A program made the position numbers and the translations under genes. The notes beneath the pieces were generated by a model. It saw only the letters and a program-made list of their open reading frames with translations, was not told where the DNA came from and ran no database searches. Shown here in pieces: positions 19,191 to 28,590 of a stretch of 64,000 bases of DNA (position 1 is its first letter; the number at the start of each line of letters is the position of its first letter). This stretch comes from Skermania piniformis (GTDB taxonomy: Bacteria; Actinomycetota; Actinomycetes; Mycobacteriales; Mycobacteriaceae): positions 1,922,001-1,986,000 of the forward strand of contig NZ_CP079105.1 of NCBI RefSeq assembly GCF_019285775.1, written 5' to 3'.

Positions 19191-20773
19191 CTGCGGTGCT
19201 GCCGGTTTCCCGGTTGCTGGTTCCCGAGTTGCGCCGGGCGCGGCGTCCGCGGCGGCGGTTCCGGCTGCATCGGCGCCTGGTTCAGCGGCTACTGATGCTG
19301 GCTGCTGCGGCGATGACCGTGTTTCTGGTGGTGCCGGCGACCGCGTTCGCGCAGCCGAGCGACACGACCTACGGCTTCGACGCAACCTGCAACGAGATCC
19401 ACGACAATCTGGACGGGGTCGGCGTACTGGGCCTGCCCTCGTTGGGTGACCTCTCGTCGGCGGTGTGCAAGGGTGCGAACGCGACAACTCACCCGGGTCA
19501 AGCCGCGACCGCCGTGGTCGACCGAGCCTGGGACTCCACGTTCGGCAAAGTGGTCCAGTCGCTGATGGACGGGATGGGCCAGGCGATCGTGATGTCGCTG
19601 GTCTGGTGGACGAAGCTCCCGAACGAGCGGATCGCCGATCAGGACACGCTGTTCCAGCGGATAAACGACTACACCTATCAGGCGCAGATCCTGCTGCTCA
19701 TCGCTTCGGTGATCTTGACCGGCGCCAGATTGGCCGAGGCCAGACGCGGGGCGGCGATGAACGAAGCCGCCGAGTCCTTCCGAATGTACGCCCGAGTGGT
19801 GTTTTCCTCCTGGATGCTGACGGCGGTGATCGTCGCCGCGACCCGGGTGTCCGACCGCTTCTCCGCCTGGTTGCTCGACGATGCGACCAACGGCAATGCG
19901 CGGGGAATCGCCGAACTGATGGTGAAGACCTCCAAGCTGCAGGCTTTCTCGCCGGGGCTGATGCTGATCATCGCGGTGGTCGGGCTGTTCGGCGCGCTCG
20001 CCCAGATGGTGCTGGCGGTGATCCGGCAGGGCTTGCTCGTCGTCGCGGCCGGATTCCTCCCGATGGCGGCTGCTGCGTCCGGGATGAAGACCGGCCGTCA
20101 GTCCTACGACAAGTTGGTCGCTTGGATCGTGGCGTTTCTGCTGTACAAGCCGGTCGCGGCGGTGGTTTACATGATCGCGTTCACCACCGCGGGGGTGGTC
20201 AACGAGGATCAGCCGTTGGCGGGCCTGCCGGATGCGGTGCAAGCGCAGCGATTGTTGATCGGGATCGTGCTGTTGTGCTCGGTCGCATTCGTCCTACCCA
20301 CCTTGTTGCGCCTGGTCATGCCGGCGGTCTCGGTGGTCGGTCAGGGTGGCTCGGGCCTGACCACGACGGGCGGAGCGTTGCTCGGCGGCTTCGGACTCGC
20401 GCTGATCGGCGGCAAGGCGGTGGGTGCGAAGGGTGCTGCGGCACCGGGCGCGCCCGGCTATGCCGGAGGCGGTGGCCAACCCCCGCGCGGCACCGGCGGC
20501 AATCGGCCACCGCAGGGTGGCGGCCGGCCGTCGGGTGGTGGTGGTGGGCAACCGGCGCCACGGGGCGGTGGCGGTGGGGGCCAGACCGCTGCTGCGGCCG
20601 CGGGCGCTGCGGGCGCCGCGGCCGGACCGGCCGGGCGGGTGGCGGCCGGGGTGGCCGGGGCGAACGCGGCCCGCTCCGGCGCCGGTGGCGCGAACCAGGC
20701 TGCCGGGGATCTGGCCGGCGACCGGTGGGTCAACCGGGCGCCGGATCTGGGCAGGAGCACAATTCCGCGATGA
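19187..20773 (+). CDS. Polytopic TrbL/VirB6-like channel protein
   Basis: A 528-residue membrane protein. A basic N-terminus leads into a signal-like hydrophobic segment ending ATAFAQP. An external stretch with a Cys pair follows, then about five to six helices including LMLIIAVVGLFGALAQMVLA and AWIVAFLLYKPVAAVVYMIAF. The last 120 residues are Gly/Pro/Gln/Ala-rich and probably cytoplasmic. This matches the TrbL/VirB6 inner-membrane channel of Gram-positive T4SS loci. GTG at 19187 overlaps the previous stop (GTGA); a second GTG lies one codon upstream. Confidence 0.72.
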   Translation: MTAVLPVSRLLVPELRRARRPRRRFRLHRRLVQRLLMLAAAAMTVFLVVPATAFAQPSDTTYGFDATCNEIHDNLDGVGVLGLPSLGDLSSAVCKGANATTHPGQAATAVVDRAWDSTFGKVVQSLMDGMGQAIVMSLVWWTKLPNERIADQDTLFQRINDYTYQAQILLLIASVILTGARLAEARRGAAMNEAAESFRMYARVVFSSWMLTAVIVAATRVSDRFSAWLLDDATNGNARGIAELMVKTSKLQAFSPGLMLIIAVVGLFGALAQMVLAVIRQGLLVVAAGFLPMAAAASGMKTGRQSYDKLVAWIVAFLLYKPVAAVVYMIAFTTAGVVNEDQPLAGLPDAVQAQRLLIGIVLLCSVAFVLPTLLRLVMPAVSVVGQGGSGLTTTGGALLGGFGLALIGGKAVGAKGAAAPGAPGYAGGGGQPPRGTGGNRPPQGGGRPSGGGGGQPAPRGGGGGGQTAAAAAGAAGAAAGPAGRVAAGVAGANAARSGAGGANQAAGDLAGDRWVNRAPDLGRSTIPR

Positions 20774-20820
20774 CTCCTGATGGCCGGCGAACTCGGATAC
20801 CGCATGTGCAGTGATGCCCC

Positions 20821-22323
20821 GTGACCGCATCGACCACGCTGTCCGACACCTACGAGCGGCGCTCGTACGGGTTGTGGCAGAAGCCACGCAGCGCGGGCCT
20901 GTTCGGCCTGCGCTGGGGCGAAACAGTGCTCGGTTTCGTCGTGGTGATCACGGCGTTGCTGGTCAGCCTGATCGGCGGGCCGATGGCCGGCCTGGTGGTG
21001 GCTGCCGTGGGGCTGGTGGTGCTGGCACCGTTGGTGTGGCGGCGCGGTGGGCGTTCCGGATACGAATCGGGGTTGATGATGTTCAAGTGGATGCGGGCTC
21101 GCGGCCGCGGCGAGCACGTGTATCGGGGCGGCCGGTTCTCCCGGATTCCGGGCGGTCAGGCCAAGCTGCCCGGGCTGCTCGCGCCGTCGAAGCTGTACGA
21201 GGGAATCGATGCCGGCGGCTACACCTTCGGGATGATCCACCTGCCCCGGTTCGCTCAGTACACGGTGGTGCTGCGGGCGTGGCCACAAGGGCACGAAGCC
21301 GTCGACCAACCGGTGATCGACCGTTGGGTCGGGGCCTGGGGCACTTTCCTTGCCTCGTTGGGGCAGACCAGTGACATCGTCGCTGTGGTGCCGGTGATCG
21401 ACACCGTTCCCGAGACCGGTAATCGGCTGCTCACCGAGGTGTCGACGATCACCCAGCCGGGTGCTCCCGATCTCGCCAAGCAGGTGATGTTCGAGCTTGC
21501 GACCGAGCTGCCCCAAGAGCGGGTGCAGCTGCTGCCCCGGATCGCCATCACGTTCAAGGCGACCACCGCCGAGCGCCGCAACGATCCGGCCGAGGAAGCG
21601 GTCGAGATCGGCCGTAGGTTGCCGGGGATCTGTGCGGCCCTGGCCGACGCCGGGGTCCGAGCGCAGCCGATGTCGGCCGAGGAGATCATCGCGTTCATCC
21701 GGCGCAGCTACGATCCCGCGGCCCAGGCAGATCTGGAGGTGGCTGCCGGCGAGCCGGAGGGACACGGCTTGACCTGGTCGGATGCCGGTCCGCTGTCGCA
21801 AGACGAGAAGTGGGACCACCTGATCCACGACGGTGGACGTTCGGTGACCTGGGAGATGGAGACCGCACCGGAAGGCGCGGTCGACGAGCGGGTGTTGCAA
21901 CGCTTGCTGGCGCCCAATCCGGAAGTGCCGCGGAAGCGGGTCGCGCTGGTCTTACGGCCGCATTCGGCCGCCGACGCAGCCGAGATCGTCGACAACGACT
22001 TCAAGAACGCGCTGGTCGCCCAGCAGAGTGAGCGTGGGGTGGTGTCGGCGGCCGCCACCCTGCGGGTCGGCGCGACGCAGCAGGCGCGGGAGGAACAGGC
22101 CCGCGGGCACGGGGTCACCCGATTCGGCGCCCTGGTCACGATCACCGAGCCGGCTCGTGGCGATCTGCCCCGGATCGAGGCGATCACCCGTGATCTGTCC
22201 ACCCAGTCGCGGCTGAAGATCCGTCGTTGTTACCGCTACCAGTCGGCGGCCTTCGCCGCGTCGCTGGGCTGTGGCGTGATCCTGCCCGAGCACGCCAGCA
22301 TCCCGAAGGCGCTGGCCGGATGA
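20821..22323 (+). CDS. SCO6880-family protein (VirB3 plus VirB4 N-terminal-like)
   Basis: A 500-residue protein opening with RRSYGLWQKPRSAGLFGL, then two close helices (about 33-72) like VirB3/PrgI. The remaining 430 residues are soluble, resemble the N-terminal domain of VirB4 ATPases and lack a P-loop. This split arrangement (SCO6880-like protein followed by a separate ATPase gene) is characteristic of actinobacterial conjugation and secretion loci. Start GTG with no clear ribosome-binding site; a 47-base gap separates it from the TrbL-like gene. It probably contacts the ATPase encoded next. Confidence 0.8.
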   Translation: MTASTTLSDTYERRSYGLWQKPRSAGLFGLRWGETVLGFVVVITALLVSLIGGPMAGLVVAAVGLVVLAPLVWRRGGRSGYESGLMMFKWMRARGRGEHVYRGGRFSRIPGGQAKLPGLLAPSKLYEGIDAGGYTFGMIHLPRFAQYTVVLRAWPQGHEAVDQPVIDRWVGAWGTFLASLGQTSDIVAVVPVIDTVPETGNRLLTEVSTITQPGAPDLAKQVMFELATELPQERVQLLPRIAITFKATTAERRNDPAEEAVEIGRRLPGICAALADAGVRAQPMSAEEIIAFIRRSYDPAAQADLEVAAGEPEGHGLTWSDAGPLSQDEKWDHLIHDGGRSVTWEMETAPEGAVDERVLQRLLAPNPEVPRKRVALVLRPHSAADAAEIVDNDFKNALVAQQSERGVVSAAATLRVGATQQAREEQARGHGVTRFGALVTITEPARGDLPRIEAITRDLSTQSRLKIRRCYRYQSAAFAASLGCGVILPEHASIPKALAG

Positions 22324-22339
22324 TCGACGGAGTGGCCCG

Positions 22340-23998
22340 ATGGCGGTGAAGCTGCTCGACGAGGCCGACCGGGCCCGGTACGAGCAGATGCTGCGCGAAG
22401 GCGGTGGTTTGCGCGGGGCATGGGCCGGTTTCAAGATCCGGACCGATGACAACCGCCGACGCAACCTCGCCGCCCGCGTCGACGCAGCGTCCGATACCGA
22501 GGTGGACGCGGCGCACCTGACCGACTACGGCTATGCCGGCCCCGGTGGTGGCCGGATGAGTGTGATCGGCCGGCCGGTGGAGTATCGCGCGACGACTGCT
22601 CAGGTTGCCGGGTTGTGGCCATGGTCGGTGGGTGCCGGGGCGCCGCTGATCGGTACGCCGCTGGGTAGCCACCTGCATACCGGCGCACCGGTCTGCTTCG
22701 ACCCGATGAACTGGTTCACCCGGGGGAGCTTCATCACCGCTCCGAGCCTGTTCGTGCTCGGGCTGAACGGATTCGGCAAGTCGTCGCTGGTGCGCCGGAT
22801 CGTGCTGGGCGGGATCGCGCAGGGCATCACGCCGTTGATTCTCGCGGACGTCAAGCCGGACTATCGCAAGGTGGTCGAGCTGGTCGGCGGACAGGTGATC
22901 GACGTCGGATACGGGCACGGCAAGCTGAATCCGTTGGCCGGTGGCGTCATGGGGGAGATGATCCCGCGGATGCCGAACGCGGAGATGCAGCTGCAGTTGG
23001 CCCAGGAGTTGCGCGCTCGGCAGGTGACCCTGATCGCCGGGCTGGTGGAACTGGTCCGTGGTTCCCGGGTGGCCGACTACGAGGAGACGCTGATCTCCAC
23101 CGCGCTGCGAGTCCTCTACGGTCCCGGCGGATTCACTCCGGACCGGCCACCGATCATGCAGGACCTGTTGGACGCGATCGTGGCCGGCGGCGACGATCTG
23201 CTGCTGGATGCGGGTGCCGACGACGACGCCGAGTATCAGGAAGCGATCAAAGGCCTGCGGCGGTCGTTGCGGGCGCTCACCCAGGGTCCGTTCGGTGCGG
23301 TGTTCAACGGGCATACCACCATGCCGATCGATTTGGACGCCACCGCGGTGTGCGTGGATGTATCGCATATTCCCAAGGGCGACAAGAAACTCAAGGCCGC
23401 GGTGATGCTGGCTTGTTGGGCCGACGGCTTCGCCTCGGTGGAGGCGGCGCACGCGCTGGCCGATGCGAAACTCGGCCAGCAGCGGTATTTCCAGGTGGTG
23501 ATGGACGAGTTGTGGCAGGTGCTCGGCCTCGGCGACTTCATGGTCGACCGGGTGGATGAGCTCACCCGGCTGCAGCGTGGCATCGCCGCAGCATTGATCA
23601 TGATCAGCCATACCGTGAAGGACCTGCAGTCCTTGGGCTCGGACGCCGCGATCGCCAAGGCAGTGGGCTTCCTGGAACGGTCTCGGGCAAAGATCTTCGG
23701 CGCATTGCCGGCCGAGGAGATCCAGCGCCTGGATTCGACCGTTCCGTTCACCGCGGCCGAGGCCGAGATGGTCACCGGATGGTCGGCGCCGCAGGCGTTG
23801 ACCGGTGAAGCGAGCAAACCCGGCCGACACCGCCCGTCGGCGCCGGGAACCGGCAAGTTCCTGCTTAAGATCGGAGAGGATCGCCGGCCGGGCATTCCGT
23901 TCCACATGGAGTTCACCCAGACCGAGCGAGACAGCGGGATTCACGACACCAACACCCGATTCAGCGAATTCGACTCACCCAACGGGAGTGCAGCATGA
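22340..23998 (+). CDS. VirB4-like secretion ATPase
   Basis: A 552-residue cytoplasmic ATPase likely to power assembly or transport by the T4SS-like machine. It has Walker A GLNGFGKSS (141-149), an ADVKPDY segment after the first strand, Walker B FQVVMDE (Asp389, Glu390) followed by LWQVLGLG, and a late MISHTVKDLQ sensor region, all typical of the VirB4/TraC C-terminal domain. The N-terminal domain found in full-length VirB4 is carried by the upstream gene. GGAGTGG precedes the ATG. Catalytic residues are intact. The stop overlaps the next small gene. Confidence 0.88.
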   Translation: MAVKLLDEADRARYEQMLREGGGLRGAWAGFKIRTDDNRRRNLAARVDAASDTEVDAAHLTDYGYAGPGGGRMSVIGRPVEYRATTAQVAGLWPWSVGAGAPLIGTPLGSHLHTGAPVCFDPMNWFTRGSFITAPSLFVLGLNGFGKSSLVRRIVLGGIAQGITPLILADVKPDYRKVVELVGGQVIDVGYGHGKLNPLAGGVMGEMIPRMPNAEMQLQLAQELRARQVTLIAGLVELVRGSRVADYEETLISTALRVLYGPGGFTPDRPPIMQDLLDAIVAGGDDLLLDAGADDDAEYQEAIKGLRRSLRALTQGPFGAVFNGHTTMPIDLDATAVCVDVSHIPKGDKKLKAAVMLACWADGFASVEAAHALADAKLGQQRYFQVVMDELWQVLGLGDFMVDRVDELTRLQRGIAAALIMISHTVKDLQSLGSDAAIAKAVGFLERSRAKIFGALPAEEIQRLDSTVPFTAAEAEMVTGWSAPQALTGEASKPGRHRPSAPGTGKFLLKIGEDRRPGIPFHMEFTQTERDSGIHDTNTRFSEFDSPNGSAA

Positions 23999-24177
23999 TG
24001 CCGAAGCGCACGAGCCATCCAGTCCGGTCGGACCGTCTGATCCGCGCCGAAGCACGCCTGGCGGACCGATCGGGTGAGTCGGTGACCCAGCGGATCGGGG
24101 TGCTGCAGCGGCAGCTCGCTGCGATGTCGGCAATGGATGCGCCGGCGGAACCGGAATCGCCCGACCGCCACTCGTGA
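23995..24177 (+). CDS. Small basic protein between VirB4 and the wall hydrolase
   Basis: A 60-residue basic protein (MMPKRTSHPVRSDRLIRAEA at its start), without membrane segments, with a helix-forming middle (RIGVLQRQLAAM). It starts at an ATG overlapping the virB4-like stop and ends overlapping the next start, so it is bracketed by coupled genes on both sides, which argues that it is translated. The function is unknown; a small cytoplasmic accessory to the ATPase is possible. Confidence 0.6.
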   Translation: MMPKRTSHPVRSDRLIRAEARLADRSGESVTQRIGVLQRQLAAMSAMDAPAEPESPDRHS

Positions 24178-26186
24178 GATCGACAACGCTGTTGCTCGGA
24201 GCTTTCGGGCTCGTCATGGCGACAGCGTTGTTTCTGATCTTGATTGTGTTGCCGTCCAGCGACAGTTCCGACTGCGGGCCGAGTCCGGTGGCGGTCCCGG
24301 CGATCGCAATGCAGGCCGCCTGCCCGACCACCGGAGATCCGGCGGAGGCGACGTTGCAGCCTTTCGCGGCGAGCGTGATGCGTTGCGTGGTATCCCATTT
24401 CGGCTCCGGTCGGGCCGGCTTGGTACGTCCGGCGAGCGATCCGACGCCGGGGTATGCGGTCGACGTGTCGGTGCCCGACTGGCAATCGCCGGCCGGTGTG
24501 GCGCTGGGCGATCGGATCGTGCTGTTCGTCCAGCAGAACGCGAGCGCCTTCGGCATCGATCACCTGCTCTGGCGCAGTCGGGCATGGTTCCCCGCCGGCG
24601 ACGGACCGGGGGAGTGGCGGCCGCTGCCCGATCATGGGGATCCGGCGCAGAACCGGCTGGATCGGATCAGCATCGTCACCCTCGGCGCCGACGGAAACCC
24701 CGTCGTGAACTCGGATGTCACGCTCGCCGGCGCGATCCGGCCGCAGCCCGGTCCGGCGCCGCCGGCCGGCGGCGGATGGATCGGCGGCTCGGATCAGCGA
24801 CATCACCCGATGGGTGGTCCGTTCACGGTCAGCGACACCTTCGGCAGTCGGGACGGCGCGCACCGGGGGATCGACTTCGCGGCGCCGATCGGCACGCCGA
24901 TTCTTGCCGCCGCGCCCGGGCGCGTCGTCGCTGCCGGTACGGCATCCGGCTTCGGACACTGGATCGTGGTCGATTCCGTGGACGCCCGACGTCAGATGTT
25001 CTCCACCGTGTACGGCCATATGTTTGCCGACGGTCTGCTCGTTCGGGTCGGTGACACTGTCGCTGCCGGGCAGCGGATCGCCTCGGTCGGCTCCGACGGC
25101 GAGTCCAGCGGCCCACACCTGCACTTCGAAGTGGTGCCGGGCGGCCGGTTCACCGGCGGTCGGCAGATCGACCCGGGGCCCTGGCTGGCCGGTGCCCCGA
25201 TGACCGCCGACCAGCTTCCGATGCCGGGCGATCCGGGCTGTGACAACGGTTTCGGTAGCCCGGGCGGCAACCTTGCGCCCGGGCGGGTGCCGGACGAGCT
25301 GGTTGTCTGGTATCGCCGGGCCGGGTCGTTGTGTCCGCAGATCGCCCCGTCGTTGTTGGCGGCGCAAGGTCGACAGGAGTCCGGGTTTCGTCGCGGCCTG
25401 ATTTCGCCGGCCGGTGCGCAGGGTCTGGCGCAATTTCTCCCGTCGACCGCGCGGCAGCCGGCGCCCGACGGTCAGCCCTACGTGATCGATGCCGACGGCA
25501 ACGGCGTGGCGAGCGTCTGGGACGACGGTGACGCGATCGTCGGACAGGGCCGCTACATGTGTGCGCTCGCCGCGCAGATCGATGCCTGGCGGGCGCAGGG
25601 CCGGGTGCGTGGCGATACCACCAGTTTGACGCTGGCTGCCTACAACGCCGGTGAGGGCGCGGTGCTCGCCTCCGGCGGCCTGCCGAACCAGGTGCCCGGT
25701 CATTATTCGGAGACCCAGCCGTACGTCCGTGCGATCGAAGCCGCGGAGCCGGGATTCCGCAGCCCGGGCGGATCGGGCCGGTTCGAACCGGTCGACGGAG
25801 ATCTCGGCGGTCAGATCGTACTGGCCGGACGGCAATGGTTGGGCGCACCGTACGTGTTCGGCGGCGGCGGGCCGCAGGGCCCGACCGCGGTCGGGGCCGG
25901 GCCGCCCGGGTTCGATGCAGCCGGCTTCACCGCCGCCGCGGTATCCGCCGCGTCGTCCGGCACGGTCACGCTGCCGCAGACCGCCGAGCAGCAGTGGTTG
26001 GTGGGTACGGAGATTGCCGCCGAGCAAGCCCGGCCCGGCGACCTGGTGTTCACCCGGTTCGGTCCGGCGGGGCCGGCGCAGGTGGCGATCCTGGTCGGGG
26101 ACGGGCGAGTGCTGCAGGCGCAGCAGGGTTCCGGGGTGGTCGAGATCGCCCCGGCGCCGGATGCTCGATTGCGGCGGGTCGGATGA
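24174..26186 (+). CDS. Three-domain cell-wall hydrolase: M23 peptidase, lytic transglycosylase, inactive NlpC/P60
   Basis: A 670-residue VirB1-like protein anchored by one N-terminal helix (about 5-26). An M23/LytM domain (about 215-335) keeps its zinc ligands: His230 and Asp234 in HRGIDF, His315 and His317 in GPHLHFE. A lytic transglycosylase domain (about 375-525) has catalytic Glu402 in GRQESGF, GLAQFLPST, and AYNAG. A final NlpC/P60-like domain (about 545-665) has the fold's sequence pattern, but Cys is Ala582 (GFDAAGF), His is Gln636 and the third residue is Gln648. It presumably opens the wall for the secretion apparatus. The GTG start overlaps the previous stop. Confidence 0.88.
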   Translation: MRSTTLLLGAFGLVMATALFLILIVLPSSDSSDCGPSPVAVPAIAMQAACPTTGDPAEATLQPFAASVMRCVVSHFGSGRAGLVRPASDPTPGYAVDVSVPDWQSPAGVALGDRIVLFVQQNASAFGIDHLLWRSRAWFPAGDGPGEWRPLPDHGDPAQNRLDRISIVTLGADGNPVVNSDVTLAGAIRPQPGPAPPAGGGWIGGSDQRHHPMGGPFTVSDTFGSRDGAHRGIDFAAPIGTPILAAAPGRVVAAGTASGFGHWIVVDSVDARRQMFSTVYGHMFADGLLVRVGDTVAAGQRIASVGSDGESSGPHLHFEVVPGGRFTGGRQIDPGPWLAGAPMTADQLPMPGDPGCDNGFGSPGGNLAPGRVPDELVVWYRRAGSLCPQIAPSLLAAQGRQESGFRRGLISPAGAQGLAQFLPSTARQPAPDGQPYVIDADGNGVASVWDDGDAIVGQGRYMCALAAQIDAWRAQGRVRGDTTSLTLAAYNAGEGAVLASGGLPNQVPGHYSETQPYVRAIEAAEPGFRSPGGSGRFEPVDGDLGGQIVLAGRQWLGAPYVFGGGGPQGPTAVGAGPPGFDAAGFTAAAVSAASSGTVTLPQTAEQQWLVGTEIAAEQARPGDLVFTRFGPAGPAQVAILVGDGRVLQAQQGSGVVEIAPAPDARLRRVG

Positions 26187-26716
26187 TGGTCCGGGTGGGG
26201 TGGGCGCTGGCCGGCTGCCTGCTGGTGTTGGCCGCGATCGCCGGCTGTGCCGGCGGCGCTTCGGGTTCGGCCGGTGACGCGGCCGGAGGTACCTCGTCGT
26301 TCCCCCCGCCGCCCGCTGATCCGGACAGCCCGGCCGGGGTGGCGGTGGAGGCACTTCGGCGGATCTACAGCTGGCAGCCGGCGGCCGAGCAGCCGGGGGC
26401 GGCGATGCAGCGCGCGAAACCGTTGTTGGGGCCGCATCTGTCGGCGGTGCTCGACGCCGGAACGGGCGCCGTGGGCCTCCCGAAAACCGATGCGCGGTGG
26501 GCGGAGTGGGCGGCAGCGCAGGCGCGGGTGGACGCGGTCGCATTCGCCTCGGCGGAGCAGGCACCGGATGAGACGGCCGACCGCCGGCAGCTCAAGATCG
26601 GGGTTGCGCAGACCGTGATCTATCCGAGCGGACGGAGCGAGACGTTGCCGTCCGCGGTGATTGTTGCGACCGTAGTACGTACGGTGCAGGGCTGGCGGTT
26701 GGATGACTTCGGCTGA
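26183..26716 (+). CDS. Small lipoprotein of the secretion block
   Basis: A 177-residue protein with a signal peptide and lipobox (LAAIAGC), so it should be a membrane-anchored lipoprotein with a mature domain of about 150 residues. The domain (VEALRRIYSWQP, then AVIVATVVRTVQGWRLDDFG) has a strand-rich end reminiscent of the NTF2-like domains of conjugation proteins, possibly a second VirB8-like partner. The ATG at 26183 overlaps the hydrolase stop; a second ATG follows immediately. Confidence 0.65.
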   Translation: MMVRVGWALAGCLLVLAAIAGCAGGASGSAGDAAGGTSSFPPPPADPDSPAGVAVEALRRIYSWQPAAEQPGAAMQRAKPLLGPHLSAVLDAGTGAVGLPKTDARWAEWAAAQARVDAVAFASAEQAPDETADRRQLKIGVAQTVIYPSGRSETLPSAVIVATVVRTVQGWRLDDFG

Positions 26717-26748
26717 GCGGCCGACCGGAAGATCGAGGAAGAGTAGCT

Positions 26749-28590
26749 ATGGCGAAACTGGAATCCGAAGATCGCGCCGTCTTGATCGGCACCGCTGCGG
26801 TGGCGCTCGGCTTTGCCATCCTGTTCGTCGCGATGCACGTCGGCACCGCGCTGTCCGGCGTCACGCAGGATGTTCCGGGAAACCCGATTGCGATCTTGAT
26901 AGAGTTGGTCAAGGGTGACCTGACCTGGCCGTTCGGGGCCACGGTGGTCGGATTGGTGTTGCTGCTGCTCGTCGCGGCCGTGGTCTGGCTGTTTCGGCGG
27001 CGACGCGGTGGTCGGACCAAGACCGAGCATCCGGTGGACAAAAAGGCGCAACACATGGCGGCCGGAAGTGCGCTGGCGCCGTTGACCGAGCAGGGCGCCC
27101 GGGCGAAGGCGAAGGATCTCGGCATGAAGCTCCGGCCGATCGATCCGCCCGGTGTGGTGATCGGCCGGTCGGTGGCCGGCAACGAACGGTTGTACGGTTC
27201 GTACGAAGATCTGCAGCTCGACATCTGGGGGCCGCGCCAGGGCAAGTCCACCTCGCGGGTGATCCCGGCGATCGTCGAGGCCATCGGCCCGGTGATCGTG
27301 ACGTCCAACAAACGGGACGTGGTCGACGCGACGCGAGATGTGCGGGCGGACAAGGGACACCCCGTCTGGGTGTTCGATCCGCAGGAGATCACCCGTGATG
27401 CCGCGACGCCGGAGGACGCCGAACCGACCTGGTACTGGGATCCGCTCGCCTGGGTCGGTGGGAAGGCGCTGCGCGCCGAACAACTCGCCGGGCACTTCGC
27501 CGACGCCGACGACCTGACCGAAGGCAGCAAGGACACCTTCTTCGAGTCCGAGGCCGAGGACCTGCTGGCCGCGCTGTTCCTGGCCGGATCGCTGGCGAAA
27601 AAGCCGATCACCGATGTCTGGCGGTGGATCACCGACGATGCGAGCCCGACCCGGGAAGCGGTGAAGATCCTCCGCGACAACGGTCGTGCCAGCGTGGCGG
27701 ACGGGCTGAACATGCAGTACGCCGCGCACCCGCAGCAGCGGGGTGGGGTGTTCGGCACGGCGAAGAAGATGGCTCGCAGCCTCAAGATGGATGTGATTCA
27801 GCCCTGGGTAACCCCGGGCGACGGGCGCACGCCGCTCGACATCGAGCAGTTTCTCGCCGGTGCCGGCGGGACGCTCTACTGTCTTTCGCTGGAGGGGCGG
27901 GGCTCCGCGGCGCCGCTGGTCAGCGCGCTCAGTTGGGCCGTTGTCGAAGTCGCCATGCGGGAGTCGACCAAGCAGCCCGGGGGCCGGCTGACCCGCCCGC
28001 TGCTGGCGGTGCTCGACGAGGCCGCGAACGTGGTGCGCTGGCGCGATCTGCCCAAGCAGTACAGCCACTTCGGCTCCCGCGGCATCGTGGTGATGACCAT
28101 CCTGCAGTCCTGGGCGCAGGGCGAGAATTGTTGGGGTCGTGGCGGTATGGCAGCGTTGTGGTCGGCTGCGACGATCAAGGTGCTCGGTGGCGGAGTGGAT
28201 GACGTGGCGTTCCTGCGGGATCGCTCCGAGGCGATCGGGTCGCATGAGGTTGTGTCCGAATCGGTCACCACATCGCGGGGTGGCCGCAGCCGCAGCACGT
28301 CGGCGGGCGCATCGGTGACGATGAGCGTGTCCGATCTGCAATCGTTGCCGCGGGGCCGGGCGATCCTCTTCGCCTCGGGGATCTCGCCGACCTTGATCCG
28401 GACCGAATCCTGGTGGAACGGGCCCGAAAAGAAAACCATCCAAGCATCGATCGATCGGCACAACCCGGTGCACCCGCGGAAGCCGACGCTCGACGACATG
28501 TCGACGAGCGATGCGACGAAGAGCAATACGCCGGAGAACGTTGTCGACCTTCGAAAGCCGAAGGTCGCGCAGGAGGTGCGTGGGTTATGA
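26749..28590 (+). CDS. VirD4/TraG-type coupling ATPase
   Basis: A 613-residue protein of the T4SS coupling family that would recruit substrates to the channel. Two N-terminal helices (about 10-30 and 62-82) precede a cytoplasmic motor domain with Walker A GPRQGKST (161-168) and Walker B LLAVLDEA (Asp423, Glu424). QSWAQGEN and ATIKVLGGG further down match the TraG/TraD pattern. A hydrophilic tail of about 60 residues follows. GAGGAAGAG precedes the ATG. Catalytic motifs look intact. The stop overlaps the DUF4913 gene. Confidence 0.9.
   Translation: MAKLESEDRAVLIGTAAVALGFAILFVAMHVGTALSGVTQDVPGNPIAILIELVKGDLTWPFGATVVGLVLLLLVAAVVWLFRRRRGGRTKTEHPVDKKAQHMAAGSALAPLTEQGARAKAKDLGMKLRPIDPPGVVIGRSVAGNERLYGSYEDLQLDIWGPRQGKSTSRVIPAIVEAIGPVIVTSNKRDVVDATRDVRADKGHPVWVFDPQEITRDAATPEDAEPTWYWDPLAWVGGKALRAEQLAGHFADADDLTEGSKDTFFESEAEDLLAALFLAGSLAKKPITDVWRWITDDASPTREAVKILRDNGRASVADGLNMQYAAHPQQRGGVFGTAKKMARSLKMDVIQPWVTPGDGRTPLDIEQFLAGAGGTLYCLSLEGRGSAAPLVSALSWAVVEVAMRESTKQPGGRLTRPLLAVLDEAANVVRWRDLPKQYSHFGSRGIVVMTILQSWAQGENCWGRGGMAALWSAATIKVLGGGVDDVAFLRDRSEAIGSHEVVSESVTTSRGGRSRSTSAGASVTMSVSDLQSLPRGRAILFASGISPTLIRTESWWNGPEKKTIQASIDRHNPVHPRKPTLDDMSTSDATKSNTPENVVDLRKPKVAQEVRGL

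Noticed and set aside
23995-24177. The 60-residue gene as part of a toxin-antitoxin pair
   Set aside because: It has no toxin or antitoxin motif, and its neighbours are secretion genes coupled to it on both sides.
23961-26564. An 867-codon minus-strand frame over the wall-hydrolase gene
   Set aside because: The plus-strand product has three recognisable domains with conserved catalytic residues; the minus frame is a compositional artefact.
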